Assembly: GCF_033568475.1 (NCBI RefSeq)
Contig: NC_133120.1
Coordinates: 96,366,151-96,430,150 of the forward strand
Reading direction: 5' to 3'
DNA from: Henckelia pumila
Taxonomy: Eukaryota > Streptophyta > Magnoliopsida > Lamiales > Gesneriaceae
Length of the DNA: 64,000 nucleotides
Positions 35,403 through 46,687 of the stretch are shown piece after piece. Numbering within the stretch: the first letter of the stretch is position 1; each line of letters opens with the position of its first letter. A model generated the notes under the pieces. That model saw nothing but the letters and a program-made list of their open reading frames with translations, had not been told where the DNA came from and searched no databases. The translations under genes and the position numbers were made by a program.

Positions 35403-37583
35403 TGTAACGCCCGGAATTATTTAATTTTAATCCGAGAATAATTAATTTGGGAATATTTGGAGTTTTGATTTAAATTCTAATATTCTTAAATTGATTAGGA
35501 TTGAATTTGAATGAATTGAGTAATTGAGGACTGAATTGCAATTTTTGAACTCTTGAGGGGCTAAAGTGCAAATTGTATTTAACTTATCAGAATTGAAGTT
35601 GTTACTCAGCATGTGCACGTGTCATTGGAAGCAATTTCATCAGATTCTTCAGCCAAGGAAAGAAGGAAAACCGAGAGCAAATGTCAAGAGAATTTCCAAT
35701 TCATTTCTTTGTCTTCAAATCTTCATATCTTGGGCTACGATTATCCGATTTCGATTCCGAAAGATGTTTTGGAATCCTCTCGCCAAGACCTTCGATTTGA
35801 TGTAAGTATCTTCTTTGTTCATCAAGGTTTGGGATTTCGAAAATGGCAGATATCAGATGTTGGTTTTGATTTGGTGTTGTTGAGCTTCTAGCTTTGTTAA
35901 TCTTGAAGTTTGATTGAAGCTTGAGTTGTATATCTTGTTCTTATGCTTTCTTAGCTGTGATTCAATCTATACACCTGCTGATATGTTGGTTTAGAGGTTG
36001 AATAAGTGATATGAATGTTTGAAATGATTTAGAGATTTGCGGGAATCGCCGAGTTATACCGAAATGCCGTCGAATTCTTGAATTGAAGTGATTTGATATT
36101 GTTTTTGGCTTTGGAAGTTGCTGAACTATTAGATAATGGTTCCTTGTTTGTTATGCTATTGTCTCAGTGCATAAACAGGGCAACGCAACTCAAGAACGTC
36201 GACTTCGAAACCGATAGAAGATTGAACAAGGTTGGTAGAGTTTTCTTTGGAATTCTTGTTGAAGTTTGGGGTTGATCTTGAGCAGATTTTGAGTTATGCT
36301 TGGTGTGTGATCTTGTACAGATTTTGACAAGTTTGAAGACCTTCTAGACATCACATTTGAAAGGTAAAAGTGGACTACAATTTGATTGGGATTACAACTC
36401 GAGATGGTTTGTATCGAGTTCCCTCGATTCACATACTTGTTTGTTTAAGTGCTCTTATGTGCTTTCTTTTGATTACTTGAATAAGTTCTTGATATAATGA
36501 ATGCCCTGATTATGTTACATGTTGCATTCATCTTGATGACTTATTCCTTTGAGTTTGAAATGAACGGACACGTTCGAATAGACGATTTGAGGGATTGTAT
36601 ATGTATGGCCTGGGTGGTTGTTTGAGCCTAGCGTCTGAGCTACATATATAATGGCTTCAAAGTCTAGAGGAGCAAGATAGTAGCCCCACCTCGATAGGGT
36701 GTGTCGGTGGATTAGCTATGATATCTTCTTCTCGGGATCCCAATTGATGAATGATGAAAAGAACCTTGTTTTGAAAGCATGCATTGTATTTACTTCTATA
36801 TCATGATTGTGATATTGATTATGCATGTTTAGTTGCTTTTACTGGGAAATCTATTTCTCACCGGAGTTATCCGGCTATTGTTTTGTTGTATGTGTCATTG
36901 CAATAGGAGGAAGTGGAACCGGGCAAAGGCGGACTTAAAGAACAAGGGATGAAATCGATATAGCGTGAGGATCCGAGTTAGGAGTTATGTGTGCTGTCAT
37001 GAAGTTTAATGAGTCTTAATCATGATCATGTTTAAAGATACTTGTACAAGACTTGTAGATGATCTAGTTAAGGTCTTGTTGTTGTATTTAGAACTTGAGA
37101 AATGATGTAACTACTTGATTCCATCAGGATGTATCTTGATTTTGATATATGACAATGATCTTGCATGTTTATGATATTATGTTGATGTAGTAAAGCTTTG
37201 GATTGGTTTATTACTAGCATTGAAAGCATGTTGGAATGCATGGTAGTTGTTATGCTTGATTTCATCATGTCTAGACTTTGGTAGGAATTGATCTTGAACC
37301 AAATATGTGCATGATGGAGTATTTGACAGCAACAGGGAAATGTAATTTTTTTCTGCAGCATTGGCTGGCGCACGGGCGAGCCCCTGCTCGCGCGCGCGCG
37401 AGCCAAGTCGCGACCTTCGAATTTGGAGGCCGGCGCGCGCGCAAGAAGACCTGCCGCGCGTGCGCCGTGTAATATGTTAGAAAAAAAAAAATTTTATTCT
37501 TTTGTTTAGACTTTGATTATTGTCTAACATGGTTTAATAATGATTAATGAGATTAATGAGAGATTAAAACTCGGGTCATCACA
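35403..37583 (+). repeat. Tekay-like 3' LTR
   Basis: It is 2181 bp and almost identical to the 5' LTR; one extra T in the A/T run near 37490 accounts for the length difference. It is followed by the GGCAC duplication. Confidence 0.94.
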
Positions 37584-37588
37584 GGCAC

Positions 37589-37804
37589 TTTGCAAAAGAC
37601 ATTCCACTTTCTCTTATTTATCCCCAAAGCCACAAAATCATTACAATCCAAAGACAAACCACGCTCAGCAATAGGATTGCGATTGAGTCGAGCATGTTCG
37701 TACCTTTCTTGGGCTTCCCGAGAGACAAACCGTTGGGATAGTTCCGCGGAGGAAGAGGCGCTAGCAATGATAGGGCCGGACGAACGGAATCGCTTGGCTG
37801 GCAT
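37589..37804 (-). pseudogene. Athila-like ORF2, N-terminal part
   Basis: From the minus-strand ATG at 37804 the frame begins MPAKRFRSSGPIIASAS, with LSQRFVSREAQERYE and NPIAERGLSL further on, and reaches the GGCAC target duplication. Beyond that point it reads into the LTR. Together with 27153-28072 it formed one ORF of roughly 375-380 codons before the insertion. Confidence 0.7.
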
Positions 37805-38422
37805 GGTGGTGGTTGGCCGGAATTAGCAGATGTGTGCGGCGGTCGACGGTGGTGAGTGGCGGTGAGGAGCGCTAAATATGAGGATTCTGACAGAAATTGA
37901 CGGACCCGAACTTGAAGCGCGATGATAAACTCCAAAAATCTGCAATATACGAGTAAGTTTGTCTAGAATTTATGTAGGAATTGGAGAGGAAAGATTTGGG
38001 GATTTAGGGTTTATGGGAGGTTAGGAGGAAAAGAGGTAGAAAAGAATGGGAGAAGAAAAAAAAACGAAGAAGCCCGTCTTTTTCAGTCTGCATCTCTCGC
38101 GCGCGCGCGAGACTATTTTTACGGTCTTTGGGTGTTTGTACTGCGCGCACGAGGAAAAATCTCGCGCACGCACGGTCAATGCAGCGATCCCCCTGGATTA
38201 ATATTACTCCTCGCGCGCGCGCAGTGTAATAACACAGCAGTTTTTTCTTTCCTGCAAAATAAAACCAAACAAAAACTTAAACATTAAAAACAAAAAATAA
38301 AACAAAAAAAAACAAAGCCAAAATAAAATTTGTAAACTATAAAAATAAATACTGAGTTGCCTCCCAGCCAGCGCTAAATTTATAGTCTATCGCCCGACTG
38401 TTTCTCCCTTTCATGGCAACAT
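37805..38422. other. Athila-like inter-ORF spacer
   Basis: No gene is supported. It contains CG-alternating tracts (38095-38225) like those in the LTRs, poly-A-rich DNA (38260-38340), and a GC-rich segment near 37830-37900 whose ORF is a frame shadow. Confidence 0.5.
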
Positions 38423-39049
38423 TCATGGTGGCTTATCCCCCGACTTGGAAAAAGTCAGATCATTCTTGCACTTGCATGTTACATCACTATAAAACATTTG
38501 CAATGGACTAATTCCTGGGGAAATCTGAACCTTCTGACATTCATCACCTATAGCATGAAACACATCAATGAATTTGACAGTAGAGCCAGATTTTAAATTT
38601 GGACTATCATTAGCCAACTTAAGCATATTAAACACCACTTGCTCATCATTCAGTCTCAATATTAATTCCCCCCTCTCAACATCAACTAACGCTCGACTCA
38701 TAGATAAAAATGGACGCCCTAAAATCAGAGGCACTTCACAATCAGCAGTCATGTCAAGAATAACAAAATCAATAGGATAAATAAACTTATCAATCTTGAC
38801 TAGAACATTCTCAACTATCCACATTGGGTATTTACTAGATCCATCAGCAAATTTAAGAGAAATATTTCCCGGTTCAATATTGCATATCCCAAATTTCTTA
38901 GCAAGTGCATGAGACATCAAATTTATACTTGATCCTAAGTCACACAAAACATTATCGACTGAGAATTTTCCAATATGACAAGGTATGGAGAAACTCCCTG
39001 GATCGTGAAATTTTTGTGAGAGTTCCTTCTGAAGCACAACACTTCTCAT
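38423..39049 (-). pseudogene. Athila-like retropepsin-type protease region
   Basis: The 208-codon minus-strand frame includes CHIGKFSVDNVLCDLGSSIN and later VPLILGRPFL, the two signatures of plant Gypsy retropepsins. The active site reads DLGSS where most retropepsins have DTGAS; Athila-group proteases often carry DLG. Sequence upstream is in other frames, so the gag-pro polyprotein is broken. Nothing resembling RT follows it downstream on the minus strand. Confidence 0.8.
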
Positions 39050-40527
39050 TCATTGTGACCTGCGTCAGATCATTCAGCTTCTTTTTGTTCCTCAGCAAAT
39101 CCTTCAGAAATCTTGCATAATTCGGCATCTGAACTAATGCATCTGCGAAAGGTATATTAATATGTAGTTTCTTGAAAATTTCAAGAAACTTTTTAAATTG
39201 AGAGTCAAATAGTAATTGCTTAGCTCTATGGGGGGATATGTAAGGTAGAAATATCAACATTATCATTGACTTTAAATTTTGAAGTCTTACCTTTCTTACA
39301 TGCCGTGAAGGAATTTTCAGCATACGTATCCTCCTTGAACTTGACACTTTTCGGCCCCTCCTTAGTAGGTGTTTCGTCTCTCTGCTCCTCAGATTTTTCA
39401 GATTGTGATCTAGTCACTACCATAACAGCATTCACGCCTCATGGATTTGGTTCAGTGTTGCTAGGCAACACTCCAGTAGGACGAGTAGCGAGTTTGGTTG
39501 CTATTTGGCTCATCTGTGTTTCTAATTTATGCAACATTGTCTCCTGATTCTGTAGACGGGTCTCAGTACCAGCTACATATTTCATCATGATTTCTTCAAA
39601 GGAGGGCTTCTTCTTGACTGGCTTCGGTTTATTAGGTGTAGGATCTGCATCTTTCCATAAGAAGTTTGGATGGTTCTTTCAGCCAGGATTGTAAGTATTG
39701 CTGTAGGGATTGTACTGCTGTCTCCCTTGATTCCCCATAAAATTCGCTGCATCAACTTCAAATACTTGCTGTTCGTTAGGCTGTTGAACTTGCACTTGAT
39801 TGGCTGAAGATGTCTGCATAACCGCCATCTGATGAGTAAGAGCATCGATCTTGGCATTCAGCGTTGTTAGTGCATCGACTTCTAGTACTCCAGCCTTTTT
39901 CTCCTTTTTAACATCTGGCCATCCAATGTTGCTTTCAGCCATAATTCCAATTATTTCCCATGCCTCTGACGGTGTCTTCCTGAATAGGCTTCAATTAGCA
40001 GCGGCATCCAACATGGATCGAACAGATTGATCAGCCCCATTGTAGAAAGTCTGAGTCTGCTGGCTCTTAGTGAGATTATGTTGAGGACACATCCTCAACA
40101 TCTTTTTGAATCGAGTCCAAGCAGCATGTAAAGATTCAGCTTCCTTCTGCCTGAATGAGATGATATCGGAGAACAGTTTTGCCATCTTAGTGGGAGGAAA
40201 ATATTTGTTCAGAAAGGTCTGAACAAGTTGTTTCCATGTAGTGATTGAACCAGCAGGCATATCATCTATCCACTCAGCAGCTTCGCCTTGTAGAGAAAAT
40301 GGGAATAACCGCAGTCGCACTGCATCAGATGTTACCCCATTCACCTTGAATGTGTCGCAGATCGACAGAAAATGCTCCAGATGAGCATAGGGGTCTTCCA
40401 CAGATGTACCCCCAAATCTAGCTTGCAATTGGATCAGCTGAATAGTAGAGGGTTTCAGCTTAAAATTGTTCGCCTCAAGAGCTGGGTAAACTATGCTAGA
40501 TCCATAGCCTTCAGTTGGCGGACGGAT
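38952..40527 (-). pseudogene. Athila-like Gag and linker, frame-broken
   Basis: The clearest part (39991-40428) begins MQARFGGTSVEDPYAHLEHF and includes LRLFPFSLQGEAAEWI and the core of a retrotransposon Gag domain. It continues after a stop at about 39988 into IGWPDVKKEKKAGVLEVDAL and a Gln/Asn-rich linker (39942-39679), then further broken frames to 38952. The true N-terminus was removed by the deletion at 40525-40527; copy 1 keeps it at 1-78. Confidence 0.8.
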
Positions 40528-41631
40528 TTTAACTAATAATTAAAAATTGCAATTAAAATTAAATTAAGTAAAACACAGCTGGAAAATTAGGATTAATTCA
40601 AATATGAGAAAGGCTCGATCAAGGACACACGTAGGTACCAGACAATTCATGTAATAAGTAGTCGATCTAAGACATCAGACTTAATTTTAATTCACGGGAA
40701 TTTTTCTAATTTGTTTGAAGGACTATTTCTAAAACAATCAAACCTATTCAAATATTGATGAACTAATCTTTCGTAATTCTAATCAAATTTGAATGCATGA
40801 ATAACTATGAAAATTCAGTAAACACCTAAACCGCATAATGAAACCGAATTCTATTTCTAGTCAGTTTTACACTATGTTGATTATCGAAGTGATCAAAATC
40901 GAAACCTCCTCTGTCGAATTGGAATCAATTAACATGCAAACAAATAACTGGCCAGAAAATTCACAAGACAAATATAAATTCGATAAACAATAAAATTAAA
41001 TCAAGTCTGAAAATCTCAAATAAACAAATCAAGTTTTATACATAAATTGTCTGGCCCAATCATGCGGTCTTGATCGAATAAAAACTACTACTCACTAATA
41101 AACATAATTAATTAAAACAAAGTCTAAAATCATAAACTAAAGAAATACGAGAGTAAAAGAAAAACTCGAGAAATTTGTTCAGCAGCCGCCTAAGCTTCGC
41201 GCGTACTCAAAAAGACAAAAATTCTGAAAAAAGATAATAAAATTTCTATTTATAGGGTTCACGCCAATTAAAATCCTCGTTGACCTATAATTCTCGAATA
41301 TCACGTCTCCCGACACGCGCGCGTGCGGCTTCCCTGCAACTCTCTGGTCATCTCTTCTGCGCGTGCGCGGGGTAAGAGCTCGCTCGCCCGCGCCTTGTCC
41401 TCAAAGGCTCTGGATTTTACATATGCGCACGCGCGAGGAAGAGCCTCGCCCGCGCGCGCCTTCTCTGTCCAGAAAGTTCCGAAAGTGCTTATTTTCCTAC
41501 AAAATTCAACCATGAGAGTGTAATGCATGTAAATAAAATAAAATACTAACAAAACTCACGAAAATAAAATAAAATCATGCGAAATAAATATAAAATAACA
41601 CGAAAATAATGCATACTAAACACAGTTATCA
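40528..41631 (-). repeat. Athila-like 5' LTR, truncated
   Basis: It lacks the roughly 170 bp next to the primer site plus the primer site itself and the start of gag. The junction 'gacggat|tttaac' fuses gag codons to LTR interior. The outer end at 41631 and the TAAAA duplication are intact. Confidence 0.88.
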
Positions 41632-41771
41632 TAAAATCTGTTGGATACAAATGAGTTTTTATTCGAAAGCGAAATGAAAAAAATTGATTAGTCAGATATA
41701 AAGCTAGACTTGTTGCACAAGGTTTTTCTCAAAGGCCTGGAATAGATTATTAAGAAACGTATTCTCCTGTT

Positions 41772-43117
41772 ATGGATGCAATTACGTTTCGATATTTGAT
41801 CAGTTTGGCAGTATCTGAAAATTTGGAAATGTGTCTTATGGATATTGTTACAGCTTACTTATACAGATCACTTGATAGTGATATATACATGAAAATCCCT
41901 AAAGGATTTAAGATTCCTGAAGCACAAAGTTCAAAACCCAGAGAATTTTATTCTGTGAAATTGCAAAGATCATTATATGGATTGAAGCAATCCGGCCGAA
42001 TGTGGTATAATCGGCTAAATGAGCACTTGATGAAAAAGAGATATGTAAATGATCCAATATGCCCTTGTGTTTTCATCAAGAAAACAATATCGGGATATGT
42101 AATTATTGTTGTATATGTTGATGATTTAAACATCATTGGAACGAATAAGGAAATTCAAGAAGTTATGATATACTTGAAGAAAGAATTCGAAATGAAGGAT
42201 CTTGGAAAAACCAAGTACTGTTTGGGTTTACAAATCGAACAAAAAGAATGTGGAATTTTTGTTCACAAGGCAAATTATACAAAAAAGATCCTTAAACGTT
42301 TTAATATGGATAAATCAAATCCATTAAGTACTCCATTGGTTGTAAGATCATCAAACATAGAAAAGGATCCATTTCGTCAATGTGAAGATCGATGATGAAA
42401 TTATTCTTGGTCCAGAAGTACCATATCTAAGTGTCATTGGTGCCCTTATGTATATTTCAAATTGTACTAGACCTGATAAATCTTTTGCTGTAAATTTATT
42501 GGCAAGATTCAGCTCATATCCAACAAAGAGGCACAGGAACGAAATTAAACATATATTACGCTATCTACGAGGAACGACAGATTTGGGACTTTTGTACTCA
42601 AAAGACACCAATCAAAGTATCATTGGTTATGCTGATACTGGATATTTATCTGATCCATATAAGACACGTTCCCAAATCGGATATGTATTTACTCATGGAG
42701 GCACCGCAATTTCTTGGCGTTCACAGAAACAAATACTCGTAACAACTTCATCAAATCACGCCGAGATTATTGCGCTACATGAAGCAAATCGTGAATGTGT
42801 TTGGCTAAAATCAATGACACAACATATCCAAACTTCTTGTGGATTATCAGTAGACAAGAAGTCTGTGATGCTGTATGAAGATAATGCTGCATGTATTTCT
42901 CAAATGAAAGAAGGATACATCAAAAGTGATAGAACCAAACATATCCCCCCCAATGTTCTTTACCTACACTCAAGAACTTGAAAAGAACAAAGATATTGAT
43001 GTCTGTTACATTAAATCAAATGAGAACTCATCAGATCTCTTCACAAAGGCATTTCCTACGACAATATTCAGAAAGCATATATATAAAATTGAGATGCGCA
43101 ATATACGGAATATGTGA
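41772..43117 (+). pseudogene. Copia-1 RT-RNase H remnant, copy 2
   Basis: RT motifs include MDIVTAYLY, SLYGLKQSGRMWYN and the VVYVDDLNIIG active-site block (42110-42142). A frame change at 42382 leads to RNase H blocks (GYVFTHGGTAISWRS, HAEIIALHEA), and a second near 42930 to the C-terminus. Confidence 0.85.
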
Positions 43118-43281
43118 AGAATTACTCATGTTAACATGAGGGGGAGTTTACGTGGCTGCACTCTTTTTTCCTTGCTATGTTTTTATCCCATTGGGTTTTT
43201 CCTAGTAAGGTTTTTAACGAGGCAGTATAAAATACGTAATAAAGACAATCATCTTATGACGATCAACGTCACAAGGGGGAG

Positions 43282-43534
43282 TGTTGAAAATATATTTTAT
43301 ATATATTAGAGTTGAATGTTGAACTTGTAAAATGTGGAAAATTAGTGTATGATGATGTAGATGATGATGTTTTAATTTTTGTACTAATCTCCAAATGATA
43401 TCTATAAATAGGTCTCTCCATTTGTGTAGAAAATCACAATTTGAGAGAGAAGAATTTAATAAAGTGTAGGATTTGATATAATTTGAATTTTGGAATTTTA
43501 ACTTTTTACAATAAATTTTTACTTTTTCACAACA
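43282..43534 (+). repeat. Copia-1 3' LTR, copy 2
   Basis: The 253-bp LTR has the same TGTTGAAAATATATT and TTTTTCACAACA ends as 4180-4438, with a short deletion near 43325. Confidence 0.85.
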
Positions 43535-43787
43535 GTCGCTACATTTATTCAATTATTGTATTCTCGAGTTTTCAAGGTTATGATTGAGGCAAGGGCTTCT
43601 GTAGTTCATATTTTTTTTTAAAAAAAAAAAAGATAATTACTAATGAGAACTACTTCAAAATAGCAATTGACCACCTTTCAGAGAGGCAAATCCTCCTATC
43701 ATGGATCGATGTCATTATCGATATCTCTGTTTTAAGAGACTGGTATGAATGAAAATTACATATCATTGTCACAATTTTTTGCGATAA

Positions 43788-44063
43788 TTATTCTAAAGGT
43801 TTTTTCTTTTTGGCAGGAAGATTTTGGACGGTTGGAGTATCTGAAACCCTAGTTTCTGTTATGGGAGGCACGATTTGTTGAGTTTGCATGTCGTTGGAAT
43901 TCTTCGTTTTTGTTTCATCAAAATTCTTCGATTCGACTCCACTCGATTCCCGATTTGGTTCAAAGTTGAAGGGAACATGACTTATTCTCGAATCATCAAA
44001 TCTGCCATAGAAGGTACTAGTGAATCTTGTTCTTCTGATCAAAGAATTAGGTTCTTCCTCCAT
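43788..44063 (-). pseudogene. SLIRRTRF-box small protein A2, truncated
   Basis: The 91-residue minus-strand frame begins MEEEPNSLIRRTRF and is nearly identical to A1 and A3. A stop (TAA, just after PLE) removes the basic C-terminal segment that A3 keeps as FEKLSQKIV. The leader intron signals are present upstream (acceptor near 44130, donor near 44368). It is the left arm of a head-to-head pair with A3. It could still be expressed as a short form. Confidence 0.5.
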
Positions 44064-45026
44064 TTTTTTAAAATATATTTGTGCTTCTTTCTCCTTAGGA
44101 TCGGATCAAAATTTTCTTTCAAAGTACCTGGCATAAAATTAGATCACAAGAAAATAATTAAATTTGGCATCCACCGAAATTTCACATGAAGTCTTCAAAG
44201 TCTAATCTCTAGCTAGAAGTATATTAATATGAACCATATATATAGACATTCGGGGACAAGTAAAAACAAATTAACCATCGTTACCAAATACAATAGACCA
44301 AGAAAATTATAGCAATATTCTTCGAACCATGCAAATAATCACACGCACAAGAAGAGGTTCTAATACTTACCAAAACGCCTATTAATGATCACCCACGTTT
44401 CTCTTTCTCTTGAAGAAATTAGAAAATCGACGATAATGTTTGAGACTCAGAACCCAGATTTATACGTGTGATATTGATATGTATATATATAGATAGTAAA
44501 ATATAAGTCCTCGAGCTAATTGAATTCAGTGTCCAGATAGAATACGTTACATACGTATACGTACGGTGAGGATAATGAGAATGTGTTAGAATAAGACTAT
44601 ACAATTACATGTGGGTTAAATATACAATTAAATAATATTATTTGAATTATATATATTATTTAGATTGTAATCATTATTATCAATTATCTTATTATATTAT
44701 TAAAGTAGATATCCTCTAATTAAAAACTTTTCAATGAATTGATGAAACTTGATTTGAAATTACCATTATCCTAACTTAATTTTTAATAAAATCAAAAGTA
44801 ATGGACAAAATAGTAACGTACGTATACGTATCCACCATTATCCCCAACGTACGTATACGTATCCATTTGGACACTGAATTCAATTAGCTCGAGGACTCAT
44901 ATTCTACTTGAAGTCTGGATTTTACTATCTATCTATATATATAGATATCAATATCACACGTATAAATCTGGGTTTTGAGTCTCGAATTCGTTATCGTCGA
45001 TTTTCTAATTTCTTCAAGAGATTTTG

Positions 45027-45258
45027 GTAAGTATTAGCTAGATCCTCTTCTTGCATGGCTCGAAGAATATTGCTATAATTTTCTTGGTCTATTGTATTTG
45101 GTAACGCTGGTTAATTTGTTTTTATTTGTCCCCTAATGTCTATATATATGGTTCATATATACTTCTAGAGAATAAACTAGACTTTGAAGACTTCATGTGA
45201 AATTCCGGTGGATGCCAAATTTGATTATTTTCTTGTGCATGATCTAATTTTATGTCAG
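45027..45258 (+). other. Probable 5'-UTR intron of A3
   Basis: The donor 'attttg|gtaagt' and acceptor 'ttatgtcag|gtac' are full consensus matches. The same signals are preserved in A2 and A1. The intron is 232 bp and the ATG lies 66 bp after the acceptor. Confidence 0.6.
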
Positions 45259-45323
45259 GTACTTTGAAAAAAATTTTGATCCGATCCTAAGGAGGAAGAA
45301 GCACAAATATATTTTTTTTAAAA

Positions 45324-45635
45324 ATGAAGGAAGAACCTAATTCTTTGATCAGAAGAACAAGATTCACTAGTACCTTCTATGACAGATTTGATGATTCAAG
45401 AATAAGTCATGTTCCCTTCAACTTTGAACCAAATCGGGAATCGAGTGGAGTCGAATCGAAGAATGTTGATGAAACAACAGCGAAGAATTCCAACGACGTG
45501 CAAACTCAACAAATTGTGCCTCTCATAACAGAAACTAGGGTTTCAGATACTCCAACCGTCCAAAATCTTCCTGCGAAAAAGAAAAGACCTTTTGAAAAAC
45601 TATCGCAAAAAATTGTGACAATGATATGTAATTAG
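45324..45635 (+). CDS. SLIRRTRF-box small protein A3
   Basis: I do not recognise this protein. It is 103 residues, beginning MKEEPNSLIRRTRF, with a Tyr/Phe/Asp-containing stretch (FYDRFDDSRISHVPF). A Ser/Asn/Thr-rich middle and a basic C-terminus (KKKRPFEKLSQKIVTMICN) follow. There is no signal peptide or transmembrane segment. It is the most intact A member: promoter side, leader intron, ATG and stop are all present. The conserved N-terminal box shared with B1/B2 is the likely functional core. A regulatory or scaffold peptide is possible, but no function can be assigned from sequence. Confidence 0.6.
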   Translation: MKEEPNSLIRRTRFTSTFYDRFDDSRISHVPFNFEPNRESSGVESKNVDETTAKNSNDVQTQQIVPLITETRVSDTPTVQNLPAKKKRPFEKLSQKIVTMICN

Positions 45636-45640
45636 CTTAT

Positions 45641-46639
45641 ATTTATATGTAATTTTCATTCATACTAGTCTTAAACGCGCACATGTTGCGTGAACGTAGT
45701 AGTTTTGTTAATTTTAGGTATTCAAAGAATTGTTGAAACTTCCTTTATTCATTGTTTTGCCATTTTTAGTCGCATCCAATCATTTTTAGTTTGAAACTAT
45801 GGATTTAGACAGAATATCACTATATATATAAAAGATCACTGAATATAATTTACACTTAAAATATATTTTAATAATCCAGTCAAAAAAAAAAATTAATAAT
45901 GTCGAAAGTTGAATATTTTCTGCTGTTGATGGTCTTATTATAAATTCCATCTACAGCTTCATATATGTTAGTGTCTTTTCCCAGACTTCCCAATTAAATT
46001 TTTTTGGTGTTAAATAAATTTTTTTCGCATTCTGAAATTTAAAGTTTTAAAACGTTTTTCTAATATGTTTTTTATGTTATAAGGTATATGATTATTTAAT
46101 TTAAAAATTCAAAAGTATATATAAAGATAAATAAATATTTCATTATGATGTGATAGCTATGGATAAAATGCAAGTTTATTAAAAATATTAATAAGATTTT
46201 TTATCAAAAAAATTAAATATTTTGTAATTTGAATAAAAAAGTATTTGTCAAAAAAGGGTTGACCCAGAAGGAAACTACATCCCACATAAGTCAGAAGCTC
46301 ATTGGCTCATGCAATAAAAAAATATTTTTGGTTATAAACGAAATAGATCATGACATTAGAGTTAATTAATCTGGGTACATATCTCAAATTTAATAATATA
46401 TATTTATATAGATAGATAATATAGATAGATAGTATATATATTATTAATCCAAATTTCTTAGTTCAAATGATATTTCAGTCAATTCAACTATATACATAAT
46501 TATTCGTACATAAGAATTTCTAGGTTCGTCCTCATAATGGACACATTTTAATATTGATAAAATATAGTTCTGGAAATTACAAATGCTTAGGACGTTTATA
46601 CTTAATTATTAATCTATATTACTATATATAAGAAGATCT

Positions 46640-46687
<48 letters not shown>

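Larger units (their letters stand above)
28073..37583 (+). mobile_element. Tekay-like Ty3/Gypsy element, young, 9.5 kb
   Basis: A complete plus-strand Gypsy element is flanked by GGCAC (28068-28072 and 37584-37588) and sits in ORF2 of the Athila-like element. LTRs are 2180 and 2181 bp with only about five differences by eye (for example near 28812, 28864, 30112, 30160 and 30236 of the 5' LTR). It has an iMet primer site, one long gag-pol frame with a single stop, and the purine tract GTGGGGGAGA (35391-35400). Gypsy domain order and a C-terminal chromodomain-like region point to the Tekay/Del lineage of chromoviruses. Confidence 0.94.
25066..41631 (-). mobile_element. Athila-like non-autonomous Gypsy element (hosts Tekay-like insert)
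   Basis: The minus-strand element lies between TAAAA duplications at 25061-25065 and 41632-41636, inside Copia-1. The order on the minus strand is: truncated 5' LTR (41631-40528), gag-protease remnants (40527-38423), non-coding spacer, a second ORF of the 'putative plant transposon protein' type (37804-27153, interrupted), non-coding stretch and 3' LTR (26301-25066). No RT, RNase H or integrase is seen. Without the 9.5-kb insert it would be about 7 kb. The primer site is deleted here but is tRNA-Asp type in copy 1. Confidence 0.88.
41632..43534 (+). mobile_element. Copia-1, 3' half, copy 2
   Basis: It resumes the Copia-1 pol interrupted at 25065 after the TAAAA duplication. It carries RT (41772-42395), RNase H (42382-43117, two frames), the purine tract 'acaaggggga' and the 3' LTR at 43282-43534. 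It aligns with 2529-4438 and shares its older stops. Its RT frame is about 33 codons longer than copy 1 because it lacks the frameshift near 3190. Confidence 0.88.
43650..45640. repeat. Large palindrome containing A2 and A3
   Basis: The left arm (about 43650-44580) is repeated in inverted orientation on the right (about 44832-45640), with a spacer of about 250 AT-rich bp. The arms include the small gene, its leader intron and its promoter-proximal DNA. Near the centre both arms carry 'ctcgagctaattgaattca' or its complement and 'acgtatacgta' repeats. The left arm has an extra insertion or the right arm a deletion around 44300-44400. Confidence 0.85.
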
